Of a DNA stretch of 64,000 nt, positions 1 to 8,192 are shown one piece after another. Position 1 is the stretch's first letter, and the number at the start of each line of letters is the position of its first letter. The notes under the pieces were generated by a model that had not been told where the DNA came from, did not search any database, and saw only the letters and a list, made by a program, of their open reading frames with translations. Origin of the DNA: Senegalia massiliensis (GTDB taxonomy: Bacteria > Bacillota > Clostridia > Tissierellales > SIT17); NCBI RefSeq assembly GCF_009911265.1, contig NZ_QXXA01000001.1, forward strand, positions 1 to 64,000, written 5' to 3'. A program made the translations under genes and the position numbers.

Positions 1-69
1 AAGGAATTTTTTATACTTTGTAGAATAATTAATTTAAACATAGTAATAATCTTACCAGGAGGTTTTAAT

Positions 70-234
70 ATGGAGGAGGCCATAAATGATTTAGTACAAT
101 TATCAAAAGATTTTATTAAATTTGCAGAAAAACTTTATAAAGATGAAAAGATAGACAAAGAAACTTATATAGAAATTACAAAGAGAAAGAAAGGTTTTTT
201 AAGGTTTGTTGAAAAAGACAAAATATATAAGTGA
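70..234 (+). CDS. Small protein of unknown function (54 aa)
   Basis: A 54-codon ORF with an AGGAGG Shine-Dalgarno at 57-62, seven bases before its ATG, and a strong terminator right after its stop, so it behaves as a complete monocistronic gene. The product is charged and mostly helical in appearance (LVQLSKDFIKFAEKLYKD, then a lysine-rich C-terminus), with no signal peptide, cysteine or membrane segment. I do not recognise the family. The neighbours give no functional hint. Confidence 0.55.
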   Translation: MEEAINDLVQLSKDFIKFAEKLYKDEKIDKETYIEITKRKKGFLRFVEKDKIYK

Positions 235-252
235 TATAATGAGCAATTATTT

Positions 253-285
253 AAGGCTAGAGATTTTTCTCTAGCCTTATTTTTT
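253..285 (+). terminator. Rho-independent terminator
   Basis: An 11-bp perfect stem (AAGGCTAGAGA at 253-263, partner at 268-278) with a short T loop is followed by a T-rich tract. It closes the 54-aa gene. Related hairpins ending in AGCCTTATTTTT recur at 2341 and near 3033. Confidence 0.85.
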
Positions 286-454
286 GTGATAAAAACTATA
301 TATATATAATATGATTTATAAATGAGTTTTTGTCACATATATAATAATTTAAAATAATGAACAATCCTAGTCTTTTATTTTATCAATTTATATTGTATAA
401 TATCTCTAAGTCTTATAAAGAAAGTTATGAATATAGGTTTAGAGGGGGAGGAAA

Positions 455-1441
455 TTGACAAAGGAGATATATGTAGATGCATTTTTAGAATACTTAGGAC
501 AAGGAATGTCAAATCCAGTATTAGTAATGGGTAGCGATTTTAATAGATATATCCTTAAAAATGAAGAAGTTGATATAGATGGAAATAAGCAAAATTTTAA
601 TTGCATGTTTTTAAATGAATTACTTGCATGTAAAATTGGAGAATACTTAAATGTACCAATACCAGAGCCCGCAATAGCAAGGATTGATAGAAGATTGATA
701 GATAATTCTCCTGTAATGAGATTTACTTATAGATTTAAAGAAGGATGTTATTTTGCTTCTGAAGAACTATCAGAAGTGGAGAATAATTTAATGGAAAATA
801 TGAGTGAATTAATGGAAATGAGGAAACCATATATAGTGAGAAGTTGGAATGTCTTTTTTGATAATATTATTAATAAAAAAGACATAGCAAAAATATTAGC
901 TTTCGACATACTTATTGGAAATTTTGATAGATACACAAATGAAGGAAATATATTAATTAGTTTATCAGATAAAGGAAGAAGAATATATGCTATTGATCAT
1001 GGGCATGCTTTTTGGGGACCAACATGGAATCAAGGAAAAATAAACCATTTAAATAATGATAAGTTGGATCAAGATTATATTATATATTTTTTAAATTCTA
1101 TACTTAAAATAAATCAAGGATCATTAAATGGATTGGGAACTATTTTTAGAGCTTTAGAATCTCATGTTGATTTAAGCAATGTCAATCAACATGATTTTAT
1201 AGAAATTGTGCATAATATTGAAAGTATTGATGAAGAATTCTTAGATGATTGCTTCAAAGAAGTACCTGATAGCTGGTTCATAAATAAACCTACACAAATA
1301 GCATTATATAAGAAATTTATATTAAATCAAAAAAATATGATAAGACATATAATACAAGAGTTAGCTAAGAGAGGCGCTTTTACAAATTTTAGAGGAGGGG
1401 CATTAGAATGGAAGAAAGAAAAGCAGTATGGTACAGCATAA
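455..1441 (+). CDS. HipA-like kinase domain protein
   Basis: This 328-aa protein resembles the HipA-like kinase fold in a stand-alone form without the usual HipB partner. The kinase core is visible: a catalytic-loop motif GNFDRYTNEGN (N156, D158, R159, N165) and a metal-binding DHG at 181-183, so it should be catalytically competent. The N-terminal GSDFNRYILKN probably forms the nucleotide loop. The start is TTG at 455 behind GGGGGAGG. It overlaps the next gene (DUF3037) by 34 bases, which implies translational coupling. HipA-family kinases often phosphorylate aminoacyl-tRNA synthetases as toxins, but the target here is unknown. A defence or toxin role is inference from the family and the recurrent pairing. 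Confidence 0.8.
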   Translation: MTKEIYVDAFLEYLGQGMSNPVLVMGSDFNRYILKNEEVDIDGNKQNFNCMFLNELLACKIGEYLNVPIPEPAIARIDRRLIDNSPVMRFTYRFKEGCYFASEELSEVENNLMENMSELMEMRKPYIVRSWNVFFDNIINKKDIAKILAFDILIGNFDRYTNEGNILISLSDKGRRIYAIDHGHAFWGPTWNQGKINHLNNDKLDQDYIIYFLNSILKINQGSLNGLGTIFRALESHVDLSNVNQHDFIEIVHNIESIDEEFLDDCFKEVPDSWFINKPTQIALYKKFILNQKNMIRHIIQELAKRGAFTNFRGGALEWKKEKQYGTA

Positions 1442-2289
1442 TCAGATATTCTCCAGATAATCTTAGTGGTGAAGTTATTAATGTCGGTATTTTACTGCAT
1501 AATTTTGAAAATCAATCAAGTATAAAATTTTCTATTTTAGAAGAGAATTCATCTAAGATTAGATCGATTATTGAAAAACAAAGTGGTATTAACCTGTATA
1601 AATCATATAAGGATATTTTAGAATATTATTTATCAAAAAGTAAAGAAACAGTTGATGGTAGTGTTGGAGAAATATCAATTGGTTCATATTATAGTGAAAA
1701 TTTCTTGAATAACTTATATGAATATTTTAAAAACAAAAAACTTACAATAACAAAACCTAACTTTGCATTCACTTCAAATGTTGAGATATTATTTAAAGGT
1801 CTTTTTGAACAATACGTTGGTTCGAAATATCTTGATAAAACTCCTAAAACATTAACTGCAAAGAAATTTGTAAAAGAATATTTTCAAACTAAAAAATTAC
1901 TTGATAGGAAAGTAAAATCTGATATAGAACTTAATCCATTAAATAACTTAAATGAATTCAAAATTAAAATTGATTTTACATTTAAAAATGGTGTATGGAA
2001 TTACATGCAAGCTGTACCTAATTTATATAGTTCAAAAGATAATTCCGATTGGCTTGCTAAAACAGAGTATTTTATTAATAATTTAAATGAAACAGATTTT
2101 AAAGTACATTTATTATATAAAGCATCTGATTTTACTGATAATAAAAGTATTTATAAATTTTTCAATTATCTTACATCAAAAAATATGAATATTGCAGAAA
2201 TAAATGTTGATGAAAAAGATAAAATTAATAAATTATGTGACTATATTGAAGAAGAAGCAGAAGATCTTGAAGGTTATAAAGTTAGTTAA
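1408..2289 (+). CDS. DUF3037 domain protein, partner of HipA-like kinase
   Basis: The 293-aa product opens with WYSIIRYSPDNLSGEVINVGILL, the hallmark of the DUF3037 N-terminus (aromatic-rich YS.IRY.P, then GE.xNVGV.L). The rest is acidic and lysine-rich without membrane segments. Its ATG lies inside the 3' end of the kinase gene, with an AGGAGGGG ribosome site also inside that gene. From memory, DUF3037 proteins are often encoded directly beside HipA-like kinases, so the two probably act as a unit, perhaps kinase plus modulator or substrate. No biochemical function is known to me. Confidence 0.75.
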   Translation: MEERKAVWYSIIRYSPDNLSGEVINVGILLHNFENQSSIKFSILEENSSKIRSIIEKQSGINLYKSYKDILEYYLSKSKETVDGSVGEISIGSYYSENFLNNLYEYFKNKKLTITKPNFAFTSNVEILFKGLFEQYVGSKYLDKTPKTLTAKKFVKEYFQTKKLLDRKVKSDIELNPLNNLNEFKIKIDFTFKNGVWNYMQAVPNLYSSKDNSDWLAKTEYFINNLNETDFKVHLLYKASDFTDNKSIYKFFNYLTSKNMNIAEINVDEKDKINKLCDYIEEEAEDLEGYKVS

Positions 2290-2290
2290 A

Positions 2291-2318
2291 AGAGATAATA
2301 ATTATTATCTCTTTTTTT
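2291..2318 (+). terminator. Terminator after DUF3037 gene
   Basis: A perfect palindrome with 11-bp arms (AGAGATAATAA and its complement, 2291-2312) runs into seven T residues, two bases past the DUF3037 stop codon. Confidence 0.85.
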
Positions 2319-2340
2319 GCTTAAAATGAATTTTTTATAC

Positions 2341-2370
2341 AAGGTTAAGATTTTTCTTAGCCTTATTTTT
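2341..2370 (+). terminator. Second, tandem terminator-like hairpin
   Basis: AAGGTTAAGA (2341-2350) pairs with TCTTAGCCTT (2355-2364, one G-T pair) and is followed by ATTTTT. It is a near copy of the hairpin at 253-285 and sits just behind the first terminator. Confidence 0.6.
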
Positions 2371-2470
2371 ATGTGAAGTATTTCAAAATCCATAAAAAAT
2401 TTTATGATTTATATATAATATATGTATATGATTTATTTCAGTTTATTGATTCTCATAAGAAGTAAAAATA

Positions 2471-2920
2471 CTAATTCTTATTTTTAACTAGTCTCTTTGT
2501 TCTACCACCAATAAAAATTACTGCTCCTAAAAGACCATACATAAATGCATAACTCCTTGATAAATCTTTAAATGCATCAGGATGTAATTCTATAAATATT
2601 CCATTAATCCAAAGATAAATCAAAAGAAGAGCCCATGTTATAATAAAAGTTATAGCATATATTATTAATTTGGATTTTATAGTTTTTCTTAAAATATCAA
2701 AGAAAAATAATCCGCTTATAAGTATTGAATGTAATACAAATCTAGCTAGTAGGTGTGCATATGGTCCTATACCTGTTTTAGCTGGCCATAAACCTAATAA
2801 TATTGGTATAGTATCTAGTAAAGTGAAAATAGTAAATAGAATACATATTGTTATTAGCTTATTACTTAAAATTTTTGAATACAGATTTTCAAATTTCCCT
2901 TTAAATTTATTAGCTTGCAT
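2471..2920 (-). CDS. Unknown small integral membrane protein (149 aa)
   Basis: Four hydrophobic segments are visible (about residues 20-42, 57-76, 84-108 and 127-141), with a basic N-terminus and a basic C-terminal tail (RTKRLVKNKN), so it is a small polytopic membrane protein. Conserved-looking polar spots are GLWPAKTGIGPYAHLLARF after helix 1 and LHPDAFKDLSRS before the last helix. A GGGGG ribosome site lies just upstream on the minus strand. It resembles short uncharacterised four-helix families of Firmicutes, but I cannot name one with confidence. It stands alone and is transcribed toward the DUF3037 terminators. Confidence 0.65.
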   Translation of the reverse strand: MQANKFKGKFENLYSKILSNKLITICILFTIFTLLDTIPILLGLWPAKTGIGPYAHLLARFVLHSILISGLFFFDILRKTIKSKLIIYAITFIITWALLLIYLWINGIFIELHPDAFKDLSRSYAFMYGLLGAVIFIGGRTKRLVKNKN

Positions 2921-3104
2921 TAAGTTTACCCCCTTTAATTATAATTTACTTTATATATTACCATATTATAGAGCTTAAGTCATACTTATTTTACCATATA
3001 TAATAAAAGTTTATTATGACATGATTTTAAGTATAGAGAGAAATCTATAGCCTTATTTTTTATTATATAGTAAAATATAGATAATTATATATTAGGAGGT
3101 AAGT

Positions 3105-4040
3105 ATGTTGAAAAACTTGAATGAAAAAGTGATATCAATTTCTGTAATATTATTTGTTAGTTTGATATTATCATTATACATATTAGAGGATATAAGGTAT
3201 GGAATTATTCCATTTGTTATCATATTATACTTTACACATGTTTCAATACTTTTATTAAGAAAATCCTACAATAATACAGAGACTCCTGTGGAAATAAGAT
3301 ATCAAAAGAAGTTTAAAATATTTTTTTTACCTACTATTAATTATGAAGGGATTAAAATTAGTAAAGACATTTTTGAAACTAGTTTATGGGTATTTAAGAT
3401 TCAAATTGTACCGCTATCAATATGTATAATTGAGGTTCTTAAGTTTTTAGTAAAAAGGGATATAATAACTCAAAATCAGTTAAGTGAATCAATTACTCTA
3501 ATATTAGTATCAAGTATTTTAGGTTTATTAATAAAATTCAAAGATTTAATATGGCTAGGCCAAATATTTTTTAAAAACAGAGATGCGTTATATGTGAAAG
3601 TAGAAAACAAAAAGTTGGAATTTTGCAAAGACATAAATTTTAAAAATAAACATAGAGATATTGTATTATATGAGATAAGTTATTCTAAATATTCTGTTAT
3701 TGATTTAGAAAGAGAAGTAATATATTTGGAATCAAAGATGAAAAGAACTACAGAACCCAAATTTTATGATAAATATTTTATCCCAATAGCAATAATTGTA
3801 TTTGGAACAATTATCGGATTTGTAAACTCTATATTTTCAATAATTCTATCTAGCGATGATGGTTTTTCAAGTCTAGATAGGATATTTAAATATTATTTCT
3901 TATATATATTACTATTTTCAAGCATATTTATTTTCATTACAAGTGCCAGACATTTTATGAAACCTGAGTTTCCAGACTTATTACATATGAGGTTACAAGT
4001 TGTAAAAACAGAGCTACTGAGAAGAAATAACATAGAGTGA
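3105..4040 (+). CDS. Unknown membrane protein (311 aa)
   Basis: This 311-aa protein has an N-terminal pair of hydrophobic helices (about 9-26 and 32-50), a central pair (about 95-112 and 127-146), a soluble stretch rich in Lys and Glu (about 155-225) and a C-terminal pair (about 226-250 and 264-284). No enzyme motif is recognisable. The ATG is well placed behind AGGAGG at 3094-3099. It has its own terminator (4209). I cannot assign a family. The layout resembles membrane sensors or anchors with a cytoplasmic mid-domain. Confidence 0.6.
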   Translation: MLKNLNEKVISISVILFVSLILSLYILEDIRYGIIPFVIILYFTHVSILLLRKSYNNTETPVEIRYQKKFKIFFLPTINYEGIKISKDIFETSLWVFKIQIVPLSICIIEVLKFLVKRDIITQNQLSESITLILVSSILGLLIKFKDLIWLGQIFFKNRDALYVKVENKKLEFCKDINFKNKHRDIVLYEISYSKYSVIDLEREVIYLESKMKRTTEPKFYDKYFIPIAIIVFGTIIGFVNSIFSIILSSDDGFSSLDRIFKYYFLYILLFSSIFIFITSARHFMKPEFPDLLHMRLQVVKTELLRRNNIE

Positions 4041-4208
4041 AAAACATTGTTAGCAAACAGATTGTTCATAAAATCTGAGATGATATGAATGTATTAATTA
4101 TACATTTTGGAGGTTTAAGAATTATATTACACACCTCAAGAACTAGAGTGACTTTTATATAAAATCTAAATGTATAGCTATAACCAAAATAGATAAAAAA
4201 ACATAAAC

Positions 4209-4238
4209 AAAACTAGGATATTAATATCCTAGTTTTTT
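4209..4238 (+). terminator. Terminator after 311-aa membrane protein
   Basis: A perfect 14-bp-arm palindrome (AAAACTAGGATATT and complement, 4209-4236) ends in a T tract. It is followed by AT-rich DNA with no gene. Confidence 0.85.
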
Positions 4239-4438
4239 AGTTGATGAATTTATAATAAAATATAAAAATAGTTTATGGGATAAGAAATTCTTACAATATT
4301 ATATTAATAAAGTAATAAGAACAGCTCATTTATAAAATTACACTTTGATGATCTTATTTTTTATTTTAAATTAACTAGTTTTTTAATATTTAATACATCA
4401 TAAAACTAGTAGTATATTTCATAATGAATATCAAATTA

Positions 4439-4460
4439 AAAGGGCCAAATAAGGCCCTTT
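4439..4460. terminator. GC-rich hairpin, weak bidirectional terminator
   Basis: AAAGGGCC (4439-4446) and GGCCCTTT (4453-4460) form an 8-bp stem with a 6-base loop. The flanking T runs are short on both strands. No intact gene adjoins it, so it may be a leftover of a decayed operon. Confidence 0.4.
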
Positions 4461-4657
4461 AATTAGTTTGGGGAATAAATAAGGTGGCAAGGATGAATTT
4501 TTCCACCCTTGTGCCACCCATAAGTAAGTTATATAAAAATATATAATGATATAATAAAATATAATTAAAGTTTCAGTTTCTTTAAAGTTAGTAAAACCAA
4601 GTGTTATAACGTTATATATAGATATGATAAAATATAGAAAAAGTCTTGATTTAATCA

Positions 4658-4842
4658 TACGACACATGTGGAGTGCATAGCATTGATAGAAAAGCAAACT
4701 ATATAGAAATCCTTAGATTCAAGCACTTTTACGACCATTTCGTCTTCACAAAAGATGAGCATGATTTCAAGAAAAAAGAGCTGAAAAAGTATTTCGATGT
4801 TTCAGTGGTTGTTAACCTAGAGTTTGTAGATACAAAGAAGTA
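4658..4842 (+). pseudogene. Coding-like gene fragment
   Basis: An open frame ending at a TAG at 4840-4842 reads as protein-like for about 60 residues, including YIEILRFKHFYDHFVFTKDE and KKYFDVSVVVNLEFV. Its codon and third-base GC pattern differs from the surrounding non-coding DNA. There is no start codon or ribosome site, and a second frame just upstream reads TTHVECIALIEK, as though a frameshift separates two remnants. I cannot identify the parent gene. It lies at the edge of the region with mobile-element relics. Confidence 0.35.
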
Positions 4843-4891
4843 GTAATAGATAAATGGTTTATAAATGAGAATAATTTAATACTTTAAACAT

Positions 4892-4932
4892 AAAAAATGC
4901 AGATGAGCATAAAAAACTCATCTGTATTTTTT
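4892..4932 (+). terminator. Terminator
   Basis: An 11-bp core stem (ATGCAGATGAG with CTCATCTGTAT, one G-T pair) is flanked by A6 and T6. It insulates the TetR operon from upstream transcription. Confidence 0.8.
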
Positions 4933-4993
4933 ATGTTTAGATTTAAGAGGGAAAATTTAAGAGAAATCTAGTTGACAAAGTTTTACTATGGTG

Positions 4994-5032
4994 ATGCCCT
5001 ATGACTATATAATAAATATAGTCATAGGGCAT
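4994..5032. promoter_or_regulatory. Perfect 17-bp inverted repeat, predicted TetR operator
   Basis: ATGCCCTATGACTATAT (4994-5010) and its exact reverse complement (5016-5032) are separated by AATAA. A TATAAT (5008-5013) spans the inner end and spacer, so a bound repressor would cover the probable -10. A TTGACA lies further up at 4972, too far for standard spacing. The repeat ends 11 bases before the tetR-like ATG, as expected for an autorepressed TetR/exporter operon. Confidence 0.75.
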
Positions 5033-5043
5033 GGAGGCGAATT

Positions 5044-5670
5044 ATGGCAACTGCATTTGATGATAATGAAAAGGAATTAATAAGAAAAGAATTAAAAAAA
5101 GCAGCAGTAGAATGTCTGGTAAAATACGGAGTAAAAAAGACTACTGTTGACGAAATTGTTCAGATGGTAGGCATATCGAAAGGATCTTTCTATAATTTTT
5201 ATCCTGCAAAAGAAGTTTTGTTTTTTATGGTATTAGAAGAATACCAAAAGTCTATTATAAGTAAATTAATTAATAGATTAAAAGAATTGGATAATATAGG
5301 AGTTGATGAATTTACGGATTTAATTTATGGAGTTTATCAGGAGGTTAGAAAGTCATTTATTATGAATATAATTCGAAATCAAGAGTTTGAATACTTTATT
5401 AAAAAATTACCTAAAGAACTTATCATTAATCATCATTCACTAGATGATACATTTACAAGAGAATTGTTTTCTTATATAAAGATTAGAGATGATATAAATA
5501 TAGATATTGTAGCAGCTTCATTAAGAGCAATTTTTATGAGTATGATATATGTTGAAGAAATTGGAGAATATGTTGAAGAAATTGGAGAAAAGGAATTTGA
5601 TGAAGTATTAATGATTTTGATTAGGGGGGTTGCAAAGCAATTAATTGAGGAGGATTATAATAATGAATAA
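5044..5670 (+). CDS. TetR/AcrR family transcriptional regulator
   Basis: The 208-aa product has the N-terminal TetR helix-turn-helix: AAVECLVKYGVKKTTVDEIV, then GISKGSFYNFYPAKEVLF (about residues 17-61). The C-terminal ligand and dimer domain is all-helical and variable. The start ATG at 5044 follows GGAGG at 5033-5037 and an operator-like perfect inverted repeat. The 3' end overlaps the start of the ABC ATPase by 8 bases, so the three genes form one operon, and the regulator most likely represses itself and the exporter until a toxic ligand binds. A 21-bp tandem duplication near the C-terminus gives a repeated VEEIGE segment. Confidence 0.9.
   Translation: MATAFDDNEKELIRKELKKAAVECLVKYGVKKTTVDEIVQMVGISKGSFYNFYPAKEVLFFMVLEEYQKSIISKLINRLKELDNIGVDEFTDLIYGVYQEVRKSFIMNIIRNQEFEYFIKKLPKELIINHHSLDDTFTRELFSYIKIRDDINIDIVAASLRAIFMSMIYVEEIGEYVEEIGEKEFDEVLMILIRGVAKQLIEEDYNNE
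5551..5592 (+). repeat. 21-bp tandem duplication inside the TetR gene
   Basis: The 21 bases at 5551-5571 are repeated with two or three changes at 5572-5592. In protein this gives VEEIGEY-VEEIGEK. It is in frame, so the gene stays intact. Confidence 0.8.
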
Positions 5671-6599
5671 AATTATTAATACTATCAATTTAACAAAGAC
5701 TTACGGAAAAACAAAGGCTGTCAATAATGTTAATTTATCAGTTAAAGAAGGAGAAATATTTGGTTTTATAGGATTAAATGGAGCAGGTAAGACTACTGCA
5801 ATACGTATGTTACTGGGGATGATTTCTCCTACTTCTGGAGAGTGTTATCTACAAGGCAAAAAAGTAAATGCAGGGAATACAGATGCTTGGAGTGATGTAG
5901 GATATATTGTAGAAACACCATATTCATATCCTGAGTTAACTGTTAGAGAAAACCTAGAAATTGTTCGTAAGTTTAAGAGCGGTTAAGGATAAAGATTCCG
6001 TTAATTGGGTTATAAAGAAGTTAAAATTAGAAAAATATGAATCAAAGAAAGTTAAACATCTTTCTTTGGGAAATGCACAACGACTTGGTATAGCAAAAGC
6101 AATTATTCATAAACCTAAAATTTTACTCCTTGATGAACCTACAAATGGCTTAGATCCTGCTGGTATTGTTGAAGTACTCAATCTATTAATGGATTTAGCA
6201 AAAAACTCAGGTGTAACTATATTAGTTTCTAGTCATAAATTAAATGAAATTTCAAGAATTGCCACAAATATAGCTATAATTCATGATGGTGAATTAATTA
6301 AAAAGATAGATAGAAAACAACTTGAACATGAATTAAAGAAATATTTACTAATAGATGGAAAAGATAAAAATACTATAAAATCAGTTCTTTATAAATTTGG
6401 ATATAAGGCAAATATTGTATCAAATGGAAATTCATCTGTTTTGCAAATCCACAATGAAGATGCTGTAAAGAATCCGGAGAAGATAGTTACATTACTTGTA
6501 AATAATGGATACCGTCCTAAAATGTTAAAAATTAAAAAGGAAGATTTAGAAGAGTATTTTTTAAGATCTATTGAAGAATTTGGAGGGGGTTTAAAATGA
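5663..6599 (+). pseudogene. ABC transporter ATP-binding protein, frameshifted
   Basis: Two reading frames together make one complete ABC ATPase of the drug or lantibiotic exporter type (BcrA/CcmA-like, about 310 aa). Frame 1 (5663-5986) carries the Walker A GLNGAGKTT and ends at VRENLEIVRKFKSG-stop. Frame 2 (up to 6599) resumes with LRAVKDKDS and carries the signature LSLGNAQR, Walker B ILLLDEP and the H-loop SSHK. Removing one T from the TTT near 5972 restores a continuous RKLRAVKD reading. The break separates Walker A from the signature, so the product would be inactive unless the shift is a sequencing error or is bypassed. It overlaps the TetR stop by 8 bases and the permease ATG by 4. Confidence 0.85.
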
Positions 6600-7381
6600 A
6601 TAAGATAATAATATGTGTTCCTATAGAAATTAAAAAATTTCTAAGTTCTAAAACACTTTTAATAACAATGATTGGACTTATGATACTACCATTTGTAGGT
6701 GGATTTTTTATGATTATATTAAAAGATCCAATAGTAGCACAAAAGATGGGTATTATTTCTACAAAAGCTCAAATCTTAGGATCTAATGCAGATTGGCCTT
6801 CTTATTTTAGTTTGCTTACACAAGGTATTTCACTTGGAGGACTAGTTGTTTTTGGATTTGTTACTAGTTGGGTTTTTGGAAGAGAATACTCAGACAGAAC
6901 AATTAAAGATTTACTTGCACTACCTATATCTAGAAATGTTATTGTAATCTCTAAATTCATTGTAATTTTTCTATGGTGTATGGTTCTTTCAAGATTTGTA
7001 TTTTTAATGGGTATATTTGTTGGTAAAATTATTCGTCTACCTGGCTGGTCTTTAGAAGTTTTATTTTCAAGTAGTATTATATTTTCAATATGTTCATTAC
7101 TTACGATTTTATTGTCTACACCAGTTGCATTTTTTGCGAGTTTTGGTCGTGGATATTTGTCACCGTTAGGATTTATGATACTCACCCTCATACTTTCACA
7201 AATAGTTGCTGCTATGGGATTTGGTGAATTCTTTCCTTGGTCTATACCTGCCCTTGCAAGTGGTATTGCAGGTAAAGGGAGTGCAGTTCTAACAAATACT
7301 AGTATAGTTATTGTTTTTTTAACATATTTAATTGGATTGATAAGTACTATGTTCTGGTGGAGATATGCTGATCAGGATTAG
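6596..7381 (+). CDS. ABC-2 type transporter permease
   Basis: A 261-aa membrane protein with six hydrophobic segments (about 17-40, 74-95, 116-140, 156-178, 186-205 and 231-252) and the ABC-2 motif FGREYSDRTIKDLLALPISR after helix 2, typical of permeases that pair with a BcrA-like ATPase to export peptides or drugs. Its ATG overlaps the ATPase stop (ATGA), with GGAGGGGG just upstream. It depends on the adjacent ATPase, whose gene carries a frameshift. Confidence 0.88.
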   Translation: MNKIIICVPIEIKKFLSSKTLLITMIGLMILPFVGGFFMIILKDPIVAQKMGIISTKAQILGSNADWPSYFSLLTQGISLGGLVVFGFVTSWVFGREYSDRTIKDLLALPISRNVIVISKFIVIFLWCMVLSRFVFLMGIFVGKIIRLPGWSLEVLFSSSIIFSICSLLTILLSTPVAFFASFGRGYLSPLGFMILTLILSQIVAAMGFGEFFPWSIPALASGIAGKGSAVLTNTSIVIVFLTYLIGLISTMFWWRYADQD

Positions 7382-7536
7382 ATAAAAGATTTGTGAATAT
7401 AAGCTGAGGCAACGAAAAAGGATGAAGCATATTGAAGATTAAGTATTTCAGATTATTATAATAATAGAGCGGAATAATTTAGTTACAATATCCAGGAATT
7501 TTATTATGATGTGAAAACAATAAAAATATTTAACAT

Positions 7537-7587
7537 TTGAGCACAAAAAATAGATGAATTTTATTTTCATCTATTTTTTGTGCTCAA
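7537..7587. terminator. Long perfect hairpin terminator
   Basis: The arms are 22 bp and perfectly complementary (7537-7558 and 7566-7587) around a 7-base loop, with A6 and T6 tracts inside the stem. It ends the TetR/ABC operon and separates it from the relics downstream. Confidence 0.75.
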
Positions 7588-7653
7588 AATCAAGGAGGTG
7601 ATTTAGTTTAGTAACATATATAGCTCAGGAAATGACGTTGTAGATCAAGTGAG

Positions 7654-7969
7654 ATGTATTTTAGTGGATATATAATACCAACAACTTGGTATAAAACTAT
7701 AGTAAGAGATAATAAAAAAGCCTTATCTAAATGCCATAATAATATCAGATGTAGTCTATTGGTATAGGCCAACTGAAGTTAGAGATGAACAATCAGGTCA
7801 ATTGATAGGAGTTAAAAAGAAATTTAGAGATGATGTACTCCAAAGAAGTTATCAGCGAATAGCAGATTAATTTGGAATGAGTAAAAGAGAGACAAATACA
7901 AAGAATCCAACAAATAATTCTTCAAAGACTTCTTCAGTAGATTACTATCATATCAATAAGAAAAGATAG
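7654..7969 (+). pseudogene. Relic of ICE/plasmid replication-type DNA-binding protein
   Basis: Pieces of a protein common in clostridial integrative conjugative elements are readable: IPTTWYKTIVRDNKK at the start; then, in another frame, PYLNAIIISDVVYWYRPTE, EQSGQLIGVKKKF and LQRSYQRIAD; then an in-frame TAA and FGMSKRE. The parent protein is a winged-helix replication or initiation-like factor whose RSYQ.IA..F..SKR segment is the DNA-binding helix. A frameshift lies in the A-run near 7713 and the TAA replaces the usual Gln. No function remains. Confidence 0.6.
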
Positions 7970-8005
7970 GATGGGATAGAGAATCAAGCTAAAAATCTAA
8001 TTTAA

Positions 8006-8095
8006 AATGAAAAAAATATATTAGTAGTTGTCAGTTCAGGTTATAGTAAAACTAGATTCTTTGTAAAACCTAACTTAATGTAAATGAATTTATAT
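8006..8095 (+). pseudogene. Relic of VirD4/TraG-type coupling ATPase
   Basis: A short frame reads NILVVVSSGYSKTRFFVKPNLM-stop-MN, which matches the Walker A region of conjugative coupling proteins (normally VVGGSGSGKTRFFVKPN). Two glycines of the P-loop are changed and a stop follows. Being next to the ICE replication relic, it indicates that a conjugative element once sat here. Confidence 0.6.
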
Positions 8096-8133
8096 TAAAA
8101 TCTTTATGACAGTAGTTTTTATAAATTAGTACA

Positions 8134-8169
8134 TTGACTATTACTAAAAGTAATGTTACTATTAGTAAT
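8134..8169 (+). promoter_or_regulatory. Promoter with overlapping operator of the PadR gene
   Basis: TTGACT (8134-8139), a 17-base spacer and TACTAT (8157-8162) form a promoter. A near-perfect inverted repeat (ATTACTAAAAGTAA at 8140-8153, partner at 8156-8169, one mismatch) covers the spacer and -10. This suits autorepression by the PadR-type regulator encoded 23 bases further on. Confidence 0.6.
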
Positions 8170-8192
8170 ATGAAATTAAGGAGATTGAAAAA

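Larger units (their letters stand above)
4041..4657. other. Gene-free stretch
   Basis: About 600 bp of very AT-rich DNA without a credible gene. It holds the terminator at 4209 and the hairpin at 4439. An 88-codon minus-strand frame here lacks a convincing ribosome site and reads as non-coding. Confidence 0.6.

Noticed and set aside
2670-2978. 102-codon plus-strand frame opposite the 149-aa membrane protein
   Set aside because: No ribosome site; the minus strand has the hydrophobic periodicity and a GGGGG site.
4431-4697. 88-codon minus-strand frame
   Set aside because: Spans a GC-rich hairpin, has no ribosome site and no family resemblance.
6802-7191. 129-codon minus-strand frame opposite the ABC permease
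   Set aside because: Antisense shadow; composition follows the permease codons.
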